Positions 57,324 through 64,000 of a stretch of 64,000 nucleotides of DNA are shown piece by piece. Under the pieces are notes generated by a model. It made no database searches. It had not been told where the DNA came from and was given only the letters and a program-made list of their open reading frames with translations. Both the position numbers and the translations under genes were made by a program. Source of the stretch: Pseudomonas lurida (lineage in GTDB: Bacteria > Pseudomonadota > Gammaproteobacteria > Pseudomonadales > Pseudomonadaceae). The DNA lies in the NCBI RefSeq assembly GCF_002563895.1, contig NZ_PDJB01000001.1, positions 2,773,501 to 2,837,500 on the forward strand, in the 5' to 3' direction. How positions within the stretch are numbered: position 1 is the stretch's first letter; every line of letters starts with the position of its first letter.

Positions 57324-59990
57324 ATGAACGGTTTCACACATGCAGTGACTGACCAGCAAGAACTGGATGAATGGCGCGATGCCCTCGCTTCGCTGGTCGC
57401 CAACGCCGGCCCCGAGCGGGCGCGACAGATCCTCGACCTGCTGGCCGAGGACGCCAGCGCTGCGCACATCGACTGGAAACCGCGCCACGGCACGCCTTAT
57501 ATCAATAGCATCAGCGTGGCGCAGCAACCGGCGTTCCCCGGCGACCTCGCCACCGAAGAGCGCCTGGCCTCATTGGTCCGCTGGAACGCGCTGGCGATGG
57601 TGGTGCGTGCCAATCAGGCCTACGGCGAACTCGGCGGCCATATCGCCAGTTACGCCAGTGCGGCGGACTTGTTCGAAGTGGGTTTCAACCACTTTTTTCG
57701 CGCCCGCAACCCAGGGTTTGGCGGCGACCTGGTGTTCTACCAGCCGCATTCAGCCCCCGGTATTTATGCCCGTGCGTTCCTTGAGGGGCGCTTGAGTGAA
57801 AACGATCTGGGCCACTATCGGCAGGAGATCGGCGGGCCGGCCGTTGGCGCACGCGGGCTGTCCAGCTACCCGCACCCGTGGTTGATGCCCGATTTCTGGC
57901 AATTCCCCACCGGTTCCATGGGTATCGGCCCGATCAGCTCGATTTTCCAGGCGCGCTTCATGCGCTATCTGCAGCACCGCGGCTTGCAGGACACCACCGA
58001 CCGCCATGTCTGGGGCGTATTCGGCGACGGCGAGATGGATGAACCGGAAAGCATGTCGGCCCTGACCCTGGCCGCCCGCGAAGGCCTGGACAACCTCACG
58101 TGGGTGGTCAACTGCAACCTGCAACGCCTCGACGGCCCGGTGCGCGGCAATGGCCGTATCATCGATGAACTGGAAGCGTTGTTTGCCGGCGCCGGCTGGA
58201 ATGTCATCAAGCTGGTGTGGGGCTCGGACTGGGATGCCTTGCTGGCCAACGACACGGACGGTGCGCTGGTCCATACCTTGTCCAACACCGTCGACGGGCA
58301 GTTCCAGACCTTCGCCGCCAAGGACGGTGCCTACAACCGAGCGCACTTTTTCGGTCAGAGTGAATCACTGGCCCGACTGGTCGAGGGCATGAGTGATGAG
58401 CAGATCGACCGCCTCAAGCGTGGCGGCCACGACATGGTCAAGATCCACGCGGCCTACCACGCGGCACGTCGGAGCAAGGGCAAGCCCACGGTGATCCTGG
58501 CGCAAACCAAAAAGGGCTTCGGGATGGGCGAAGCCGGGCAGGGCAAGATGACTACCCACCAGCAGAAGAAACTCGACCGCGAGGCATTGATCGCATTCCG
58601 CAACCGCTTCCAGTTGCCGCTGACCGATGAGCAGGCCGAGTCCCTGAGCTTCTTCAAACCCGCGCCGGACAGCCTGGAATCACGTTACTTGCATCAGCGC
58701 CGCCAGGCGTTGGGCGGCTACGTGCCCAGTCGCGGCCAAACCGCGGCCCCCGTCGCCGTGCCGGCCGTGTCGGGCTACGCCGGATTCGCCACGGCCGCCG
58801 ACGGCAAGGAAATGTCCACCACCATGGCCTTCGTGCGCATGCTCACCCACTTGCTCAAGGACAACGCCCTGGGCCCGCGCATCGTGCCCATCGTTGCCGA
58901 TGAAGCGCGCACGTTCGGCATGGCCAACCTGTTCAAGCAGATCGGTATTTATTCCAGTGTCGGCCAGCGCTACGAGCCAGAGGACATTGGTTCGATCCTC
59001 AGCTACCGCGAAGCCACCGACGGGCAAATCCTCGAGGAGGGCATCAGCGAAGCCAGCGCTATCAGCTCCTGGGTCGCGGCGGCCACCAGCTACTCGGTGC
59101 ATGGCCTGCGCATGTTGCCGTTCTACATTTATTACTCGATGTTCGGGTTCCAGCGCGTGGGCGACCTGATCTGGGCCGCCGCCGACCAGCGTGCCCGTGG
59201 TTTCCTGCTGGGTGCTACGGCCGGGCGCACCACCCTGGGTGGCGAAGGCTTGCAACATCAGGACGGCAGCAGCCATCTCACGGCCGCCACCGTGCCCAAC
59301 TGCCGCGCCTACGACCCGGCGTTCGCCGGGGAATTCGCGGTGATCCTCGACCACGGCATGCGCCAGATGTTGGAGCACGATGTGGACGAGTTCTACTACG
59401 TGACCCTGATGAACGAAAACTACCCGCAGCCCAGCCTGCCCGATGGCGTTGAAGCGGCGATCATCAAGGGCATGTACCGCCTGCAGGGCGCGACCGGCGC
59501 GCGCGTGCGCCTGTTGGGTTCCGGCACGCTGGTGCGCGAAGCCCAGGCGGCGGCACATTTGCTGGCGCAGGATTGGCAGGTGGCGAGCGAGGTGTTCAGC
59601 GTGACCAGTTTCAGCGAACTGGCGCGGGACGCGCGGGAGGTGGAGCGGTGGAATCGCTTGCATCCGCAGGCTGCTGCACGGGTCAGCCATGTGAATGATT
59701 GCTTGCCCAACGGCGCGCCGGTGATCGCAGTGTCCGACTATGTGCGGGCAGTGCCACAGATGATCGCGTCGTACCTGGACTCTCCCTACACCGTGCTCGG
59801 CACTGACGGCTTTGGCCGCAGTGATACACGGGCGGCGTTGCGGGATTTTTTCGAGGTGGATCGCCATCATCTCGTGCTGGCAGCGCTGACGGCGTTGGTG
59901 GAGCAGGGCAGCCTGGAGCCGCTGGTGTGCCAACAGGCCATTGAGCGGTATGGCCTGCAGGCGGAACGCGAAGCGTCCTGGAACACTTGA
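57324..59990 (+). CDS. Homodimeric pyruvate-dehydrogenase-type E1 component, orphan (AceE/MdeB-like)
   Basis: Thiamine-diphosphate 2-oxoacid dehydrogenase E1 of 888 residues, the AceE length (E. coli 887). The ThDP motif begins GDGEMDEPES and ends WVVNCN; SYREATDGQILEEGISEAS contains the conserved Glu of the pyrimidine domain. The AceE loop DGPVRGNGRIIDELE is present. GGAGG 5 bp before ATG 57324 fixes the start. No aceF or lpd follows, so this is not the main PDH operon. The closest concept is MdeB of P. putida, an E1 homologue handling 2-oxobutyrate from methionine breakdown; no mdeA is in the window. Confidence 0.88.
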   Translation: MNGFTHAVTDQQELDEWRDALASLVANAGPERARQILDLLAEDASAAHIDWKPRHGTPYINSISVAQQPAFPGDLATEERLASLVRWNALAMVVRANQAYGELGGHIASYASAADLFEVGFNHFFRARNPGFGGDLVFYQPHSAPGIYARAFLEGRLSENDLGHYRQEIGGPAVGARGLSSYPHPWLMPDFWQFPTGSMGIGPISSIFQARFMRYLQHRGLQDTTDRHVWGVFGDGEMDEPESMSALTLAAREGLDNLTWVVNCNLQRLDGPVRGNGRIIDELEALFAGAGWNVIKLVWGSDWDALLANDTDGALVHTLSNTVDGQFQTFAAKDGAYNRAHFFGQSESLARLVEGMSDEQIDRLKRGGHDMVKIHAAYHAARRSKGKPTVILAQTKKGFGMGEAGQGKMTTHQQKKLDREALIAFRNRFQLPLTDEQAESLSFFKPAPDSLESRYLHQRRQALGGYVPSRGQTAAPVAVPAVSGYAGFATAADGKEMSTTMAFVRMLTHLLKDNALGPRIVPIVADEARTFGMANLFKQIGIYSSVGQRYEPEDIGSILSYREATDGQILEEGISEASAISSWVAAATSYSVHGLRMLPFYIYYSMFGFQRVGDLIWAAADQRARGFLLGATAGRTTLGGEGLQHQDGSSHLTAATVPNCRAYDPAFAGEFAVILDHGMRQMLEHDVDEFYYVTLMNENYPQPSLPDGVEAAIIKGMYRLQGATGARVRLLGSGTLVREAQAAAHLLAQDWQVASEVFSVTSFSELARDAREVERWNRLHPQAAARVSHVNDCLPNGAPVIAVSDYVRAVPQMIASYLDSPYTVLGTDGFGRSDTRAALRDFFEVDRHHLVLAALTALVEQGSLEPLVCQQAIERYGLQAEREASWNT

Positions 59991-60002
59991 ACCGGTCGGC
60001 GC

Positions 60003-60051
60003 GCGGCTTGCCGGTGATGGCGATCTTACAGACGTCATCGCCGGCAAGCCG
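60003..60051. terminator. REP-like hairpin, likely bidirectional terminator
   Basis: GCGGCTTGCCGGTGATGGCG and CATCGCCGGCAAGCCG form a long stem between two convergent genes. A T-run is lacking, so termination is a guess; it is a REP variant lacking GTGGGAGC ends. Confidence 0.45.
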
Positions 60052-60057
60052 GGCCGG

Positions 60058-60546
60058 CTAAAGGGTGGCGATCAGGGCGGGGCCGAATGCTTCCTTCAGA
60101 AAACCTGGGGCGATGTACCGCTCGTAATGGGCCTCGGACAGCAGGAAAAACTCCCGGTCAATCGCGTCGCGCAAGTCCGCCAGGCTGCGTTCGCGAAACT
60201 CCGGCAGCAATGCCAGCCCATACGCATCCAGCTTGGAAATCACCCGCGCACCCCGGGCAATCAGCTGGTACGCCCAGCAGTACGGCGATTGGTGCGGCAT
60301 GAAACGAATCTTGCGATTTTCCAGTTGCTGGCGCAGCAGGTGCGCATCAAACACCTCAAGCTTGCTGGTCATCACTTGCACCAGCAACTGCTCAAGGCGC
60401 AGCCACACCGCCTGCTTTTCCTCGGCGTTGTAGCCGTTCCACTGGATCACTTCGTGGTGGTAACGCTTGCAGCCCCGGCAGACCAGGTCCCCGTAAACGG
60501 TGGAGCACAGGCCGACACAAGGCGTCTTGATGGGTTGATTGGGCAT
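60058..60546 (-). CDS. DUF1289 domain protein
   Basis: 162 residues. The N-terminal Cys motif TPCVGLCSTVYGDLVCRGCKR (four Cys, about residues 9-27) followed by an HHEVIQWNGYNAEEKQAVW helix is the DUF1289 signature, likely a metal or cluster site. The C-terminal 90 residues have no known domain. ATG 60546 is taken although the ribosome site is weak. It lies downstream of nrdB on the same strand. Confidence 0.82.
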   Translation of the reverse strand: MPNQPIKTPCVGLCSTVYGDLVCRGCKRYHHEVIQWNGYNAEEKQAVWLRLEQLLVQVMTSKLEVFDAHLLRQQLENRKIRFMPHQSPYCWAYQLIARGARVISKLDAYGLALLPEFRERSLADLRDAIDREFFLLSEAHYERYIAPGFLKEAFGPALIATL

Positions 60547-60587
60547 AAGAAGGCAATGTGCAAAATCTGTAGAACACCACGGACCCA

Positions 60588-60618
60588 ATGTGGAAGCGAG
60601 CAAGCCCGCCCCCACATT
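60588..60618. repeat. Degenerate minimal REP
   Basis: ATGTGGAAGCGAGCAAGCCCGCCCCCACAT resembles the spacer-less REP at 55309, with several mismatches in the arms. It lies between nrdB and the DUF1289 gene. Confidence 0.65.
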
Positions 60619-60637
60619 TCCAGATCCACGTCGTGGG

Positions 60638-61888
60638 TTAGTCCCAGCTCAGCGCGCCGCCGGTCTGGTACTCGATCACACGGGTCTCGAAGAAGTTTTT
60701 CTCTTTCTTCAAGTCCATGATCTCGCTCATCCACGGGAACGGGTTGGTGGTGCCTGGATACTCTTCCTTCAAGCCAATCTGCGACAGGCGACGGTTGGCG
60801 ATGAACTTGAGGTAATCCTCCATCATCGCCGCGTTCATGCCCAACACGCCGCGCGGCATGGTGTCACGTGCGTATTCGATCTCCAGTTGCGTCCCCTGCA
60901 GGATCATCTGGGTGGCTTCTTCCTTCATCTCGGCATCCCACAGGTGTGGGTTTTCGATTTTGATCTGGTTGATCACGTCGATACCGAAGTTCAAGTGCAT
61001 CGACTCATCGCGCAGGATGTACTGGAACTGCTCGGCGACGCCGGTCATCTTGTTGCGGCGGCCCATGGACAGGATCTGGGTGAAGCCGCAGTAGAAGAAG
61101 ATGCCTTCCAGGACGCAGTAGTAGGCGACCAGGTTGCGCAGCAGTTCCTTGTCGGTCTCGACGGTGCCGGTTTCGAACTTCGGATCGGAGATCGAGCGGG
61201 TGTACTTCAGGCCCCAGGCTGCCTTTTTGGCGACCGATGGAATCTCGTGGTACATGTTGAAGATCTCGCCTTCATCCATGGCCAACGATTCGATGCAGTA
61301 CTGGTAGGCGTGGGTGTGGATCGCTTCTTCGAAGGCCTGGCGCAGGATGTACTGGCGGCACTCGGGGTTGGTGATCAGGCGGTACACGGCCAGCACCAGG
61401 TTGTTCGCGACCAGGGAGTCGGCGGTGGAGAAGAAGCCGAGGTTGCGCATGACGATGCGACGTTCGTCGTCGGTCAGGCCTTCGGGGTTTTTCCACAGGG
61501 CGATGTCGGCGGTCATGTTGACCTCTTGCGGCATCCAGTGGTTGGCGCAGCCGTCGAGGTACTTCTGCCAGGCCCAGTCGTATTTGAAGGGCACGAGTTG
61601 GTTGAGGTCGGCGCGGCAGTTGATCATGCGCTTTTCGTCAACGGCGACGCGGGCGGCGGAGCCTTCGAGTTCAGCGAGGCCTTCGGCGACGTCGAGTTTG
61701 TCCAGCGCAGCCTTGGCGCGCACGATGGCGGCGGAGTCGTTGGCAGTCACGTTGCGGGCTTCCAGCGCGGCAGCGGCACCGGCGCCGTCAAGGCGATCCA
61801 TGTTGGCTTCGCTGGCATGGCCGGCGTTGGCGCCCTTGATCACCGCTGCACCGGTGTCTTCGTTGTCGACTTCATCCCAACTCAGCAT
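60638..61888 (-). CDS. nrdB: Ribonucleotide reductase class Ia, small subunit
   Basis: Di-iron protein carrying the tyrosyl radical for aerobic dNTP synthesis with NrdA. The 416 residues start [20 protein letters not shown] at ATG 61888 with AAGGAG upstream. Diiron ligands are visible in [11 protein letters not shown] and [14 protein letters not shown], and the C-terminal tail ending in QTGGALSWD is the part that docks on NrdA. nrdA is not upstream: the divergent genes there are the Fae-type operon. The promoter at 62042-62070 and two NrdR boxes belong to this gene. Confidence 0.96.
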   Translation of the reverse strand: MLSWDEVDNEDTGAAVIKGANAGHASEANMDRLDGAGAAAALEARNVTANDSAAIVRAKAALDKLDVAEGLAELEGSAARVAVDEKRMINCRADLNQLVPFKYDWAWQKYLDGCANHWMPQEVNMTADIALWKNPEGLTDDERRIVMRNLGFFSTADSLVANNLVLAVYRLITNPECRQYILRQAFEEAIHTHAYQYCIESLAMDEGEIFNMYHEIPSVAKKAAWGLKYTRSISDPKFETGTVETDKELLRNLVAYYCVLEGIFFYCGFTQILSMGRRNKMTGVAEQFQYILRDESMHLNFGIDVINQIKIENPHLWDAEMKEEATQMILQGTQLEIEYARDTMPRGVLGMNAAMMEDYLKFIANRRLSQIGLKEEYPGTTNPFPWMSEIMDLKKEKNFFETRVIEYQTGGALSWD

Positions 61889-62007
61889 TGAAATACTCCT
61901 TCCTGATCCGTTCTGACGGTGTGTGAACCCGTCCAAAAATATGCAATTTGCAGGCTACTAGGCATTGAAATACTGCGCATAGTGTGGTCGATAAATACGC
62001 ATGCTGC

Positions 62008-62023
62008 ACACTATGTAGTGGTC
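62008..62023. promoter_or_regulatory. NrdR box, proximal
   Basis: ACACTATGTAGTGGTC resembles the NrdR consensus acaCwAtATaTwGtgt with a weaker right half. It lies 120 bp from the nrdB start, downstream of the predicted start point. Confidence 0.65.
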
Positions 62024-62039
62024 TGTTCTGTTTGTGGGC

Positions 62040-62055
62040 ACACTATATGGTGTGT
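62040..62055. promoter_or_regulatory. NrdR box, distal
   Basis: ACACTATATGGTGTGT is close to the NrdR consensus. It is exactly 32 bp (three helical turns) from the proximal box, the spacing usual for paired NrdR boxes, and it overlaps the -10 element of the nrdB promoter. Confidence 0.8.
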
Positions 62056-62070
62056 AGTAACGATGGTCAA
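62042..62070 (-). promoter_or_regulatory. nrdB promoter
   Basis: On the minus strand TTGACC (62070-62065), a 17-bp spacer and TATAGT (62047-62042) form a good sigma-70 promoter. Overlap with the NrdR box predicts repression when dATP is abundant. The 5' untranslated part would be about 145 nt. The remaining 62071-62209 stretch holds no gene I can support. Confidence 0.65.
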
Positions 62071-62209
62071 CGACACAAGCCGGCATCGATCGTCGCAGGG
62101 GTATGAGCAAAACTCACAGCCCCATGACTTTTAATGGTTACGGCCACTTTCACCGCCAGTGCTAAAAAATCGCCAACCAGCTCCCATAACAACAATGAGC
62201 GTTTGCGCA

Positions 62210-62722
62210 ATGAAAACACTGGATCTCTACATCGGCGAAGGTTTCGAAGGCCCGGGTGTCAACGCGGCCCACATCAACATCCTGATCGGCCCCCGCAACG
62301 GCCCGGCCGGCCAGGCATTTGCCAACAGCCTGGCCTCCCCAAGCCAGGGACACTGCCCCTTCATGGTGATTGCCCAGCCGAATATCCCGGTCAAGCCCAT
62401 GACCCTGTACGTCAACAAGGCCGAAATCAGCAGCGACCTACACGGCAACGCCACCTGGGGTGCCTCCCAGGCCGGCATCGCCAAGGCGGTGCTCGAAGCC
62501 TTGCTCGACGGCACCTTGCCACCCGAAGCCGAAGACGAATGGGCCATCGTCACCGCCAACTGGGTCAACCCGGCCTGCGATGACCTGGATGCGGTCTACC
62601 TGAACAACTATAACGCCTGCCGCACGGCGATCCGTGCCGCCTTGACCGGGACGCCGTACACCGCGCAGTTGGCTGACGTGGTCAACCACATCAGCAACCC
62701 TTTCTACACGCCAAAGGCTTGA
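62210..62722 (+). CDS. Formaldehyde-activating enzyme (Fae) family protein
   Basis: 170 residues, the length of methylotroph Fae, which condenses formaldehyde with tetrahydromethanopterin. Aligning by eye to the Methylobacterium Fae sequence as I recall it, VAHIDLIIGPRGSPAETAF is answered by AAHINILIGPRNGPAGQAF. VIAPNLPCKPNTL is answered by VIAQPNIPVKPMTL, and GPAQHGVAMAV by GASQAGIAKAV. His21 matches the catalytic His22. Some pterin-contact positions differ (for example Asp to Asn after the His). ATG 62210 is taken; 62195 is possible, and neither has a good ribosome site. It is the first gene of an operon with an aldo/keto reductase and an aldehyde dehydrogenase. Confidence 0.85.
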   Translation: MKTLDLYIGEGFEGPGVNAAHINILIGPRNGPAGQAFANSLASPSQGHCPFMVIAQPNIPVKPMTLYVNKAEISSDLHGNATWGASQAGIAKAVLEALLDGTLPPEAEDEWAIVTANWVNPACDDLDAVYLNNYNACRTAIRAALTGTPYTAQLADVVNHISNPFYTPKA

Positions 62723-62732
62723 GGAGACTCCC

Positions 62733-63767
62733 ATGCAATACATCCGTTTGGGCAACTCCGGCCTGCAAGTCTCGCGCCTATGCCTGGGCACCATGAACAT
62801 GGGCACCCCGGACTGGAAACCATGGATCTTCGACGAAAAGCAAAGCGAGCCCATCGTCGCCCACGCCTTGGACAATGGCGTCAACTTCATCGACCTGGCT
62901 GACTTCTACTCCGCTGGCGTCGGCGAGGAAGTAGTGGGGCGCATCCTCAAGCGCGTGGCGCGGCGCGAGGACATCGTGGTCACCACCAAAGTCGGCTACG
63001 GCACCCGCAGTGGCATCAACGCCAGCGGTCACTCGCGCAAGCACATCATGGACAGCATCGACGCCTCCCTAAGTCGCCTGGGCATGGATTACGTCGACGT
63101 GTTCATGCTGCATTACTTCGACGTGAACACCCCGGTGGAAGAAACCATGAACGCGCTGAACGACATCGTGCGTGCCGGCAAGGCGCGCTACATCGGCGTA
63201 TCCACCATGCTCACCGGCCAACTGGCGAAGATCCTCATGGCCTGCGAGCGTAATGGCTGGGTCAAGCCGATTAACATGCAACTGCAACTGAACTGCGCCT
63301 ACCGCGAGGAAGAGCGCGAGATGATTCCGTTCTGCCGCGACCAGGGACTGGGCGTCTCGGTGTTCAGCCCGCTGGCCCGTGGCCTGCTCACCGGTGAGGT
63401 GCAATCGACGCGCAACCAGACCGATTTCTTCACCCAGCAGATGTACAGCGACCAAGCGTCGTTCGACATCGCCCATTCGGTACAACGTGTGGCCCGCGCC
63501 CGTGGTGTGTCCAACGCACAGATCGCCCAGGCCTGGGTCGCCCACCATCCAGGCGTCGATGTGATGCTGGTCGGCGCCGACACCACCGAGCAATTCGACA
63601 GCGCACTGGCAGCCCTCGATACCCAGCTGGATGCCGAGGAACTCCACGAGCTCGAACGCAACTACACCCCGTGCGATGTGATCAACGACTACACCGCCGG
63701 CAAGCGCATCCTGCGTGCGGCCCGTCCGGGCCTGGACCGTTTCAACCTGATCGAGGCCGTGGCATGA
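62733..63767 (+). CDS. Aldo/keto reductase
   Basis: NADPH-type oxidoreductase with a TIM barrel, 344 residues. The catalytic tetrad is complete: D54 and Y59 (FIDLADFYS), K86 (VVTTKVGYG), H127 (FMLHYFD). The C-terminal cofactor-binding part includes VFSPLARGLLTGEV. It resembles YajO/AKR family 11-15 enzymes acting on small aldehydes or ketones. GAGGAGA lies 8 bp before the ATG. It starts 10 bp after the Fae gene and overlaps the aldehyde dehydrogenase by ATGA. Confidence 0.92.
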   Translation: MQYIRLGNSGLQVSRLCLGTMNMGTPDWKPWIFDEKQSEPIVAHALDNGVNFIDLADFYSAGVGEEVVGRILKRVARREDIVVTTKVGYGTRSGINASGHSRKHIMDSIDASLSRLGMDYVDVFMLHYFDVNTPVEETMNALNDIVRAGKARYIGVSTMLTGQLAKILMACERNGWVKPINMQLQLNCAYREEEREMIPFCRDQGLGVSVFSPLARGLLTGEVQSTRNQTDFFTQQMYSDQASFDIAHSVQRVARARGVSNAQIAQAWVAHHPGVDVMLVGADTTEQFDSALAALDTQLDAEELHELERNYTPCDVINDYTAGKRILRAARPGLDRFNLIEAVA

Positions 63768-64000
63768 ACCCGCTGATCCGTACCGGCAACTACATCGACG
63801 GCCAATGGTCCAGTGGCGGCCCGACCTACCCGGTAGTCAACCCGGCCAATGGCGCGCTGATTACTGATGTACAGCGCGCCGCTGCCGAAGAAACGAACCT
63901 GGCTATCGACGCCGCCGAACGTGCGCTGCCTGCCTGGCGCAAGCTGACTGCCAAGGAACGCAGCCAGCGCCTCAAGCGCTGGAGCGAACTGATGCTCAGC
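63764..64000 (+). CDS. Aldehyde dehydrogenase, N-terminal part (cut by window end)
   Basis: 79 codons are visible, starting MNPLIRTGNYIDGQWSSGGP and continuing PVVNPANGALITDVQRAAAE, then AIDAAERALPAWRKLTAKERSQRLKRW. This is the usual N-terminus of NAD(P)-dependent aldehyde dehydrogenases of the succinate-semialdehyde (GabD) type. The catalytic Cys is beyond the window. It is coupled to the aldo/keto reductase by ATGA, so the operon oxidises or reduces an aldehyde. Confidence 0.9.
   Translation, partial: MNPLIRTGNYIDGQWSSGGPTYPVVNPANGALITDVQRAAAEETNLAIDAAERALPAWRKLTAKERSQRLKRWSELMLS

Noticed and set aside
1..64000. CRISPR arrays, tRNA/rRNA genes, prophage or IS elements
   Set aside because: Looked for along the window; only REP-type palindromes are repeated, with no regularly spaced repeats, tRNA cloverleaf or transposase.

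Overview
The window looks like a piece of a chromosome from the Pseudomonas fluorescens group. The evidence is high-GC coding sequence, Pseudomonas-type REP/REPIN palindromes (GTGGGAGC/GTGGGCGC...GCTTGC) in many intergenic gaps, and recognisable Pseudomonas gene sets: the mtlEFGKDYZ mannitol operon with mtlR, a muxABC-opmB type efflux operon and the glgE-treS-glgB cluster. No tRNA, rRNA, CRISPR array, prophage or complete insertion sequence was seen. Coding is dense on both strands.

Layout. 1-3.8 kb: a methionine aminopeptidase translationally coupled to a ParD-like antitoxin-family protein, a short threonine dehydratase, a DUF3509 protein, a frameshifted membrane-protein gene and a DUF2790 secreted protein. 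3.8-13.5 kb (minus strand): the complete polyol catabolic operon, running mtlR, then mtlE (binding protein), mtlF/mtlG (permeases), mtlK (ATPase), mtlD (mannitol dehydrogenase), mtlY (xylulokinase) and mtlZ (fructokinase), with a recognisable promoter/operator before mtlE and REPs inside the operon. 13.5-15.5 kb: a glycosyltransferase and thiol peroxidase. 15.7-24.7 kb: a four-gene RND efflux operon whose genes all overlap by ATGA. 25-29.3 kb: an MHYT-GGDEF-EAL c-di-GMP protein, an SDR oxidoreductase and a MocR-type regulator. 29.5-32.1 kb: CcoG, a DUF3203-like protein, MgtC and a tiny proline-rich protein.

32.3-40 kb: glgE, a treS-maltokinase fusion and glgB, the core of the trehalose -> maltose -> maltose-1-phosphate -> branched alpha-glucan route, preceded by an AlgU-like promoter. 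40-47.5 kb: a diguanylate cyclase, a hybrid histidine kinase, a CAP-domain secreted protein, a divergent MFS/LysR pair and a GNAT enzyme. 47.5-57.1 kb: a divergent TetR/quinone-reductase pair, a stand-alone E. coli-type EPSP synthase with a TTG start and a Phe at the Pro101 position, a YecA-like protein, a ClC transporter, a dienoyl-CoA isomerase-like crotonase, NudC, a TSUP permease, phosphatidylcholine synthase and an RlmI-like methyltransferase. 57.3-64 kb: an orphan homodimeric pyruvate-dehydrogenase-type E1 (AceE/MdeB-like), a DUF1289 protein, nrdB with two NrdR boxes on its own promoter, and, divergent from nrdB, a compact operon encoding a formaldehyde-activating-enzyme (Fae) homologue, an aldo/keto reductase and an aldehyde dehydrogenase cut by the window end.

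The most unusual items are the Fae-AKR-ALDH operon in an organism group not known for H4MPT-dependent methylotrophy, and the ParD-like/MetAP pair with a helically phased operator. All assignments come from reading the sequence; no database search was run.
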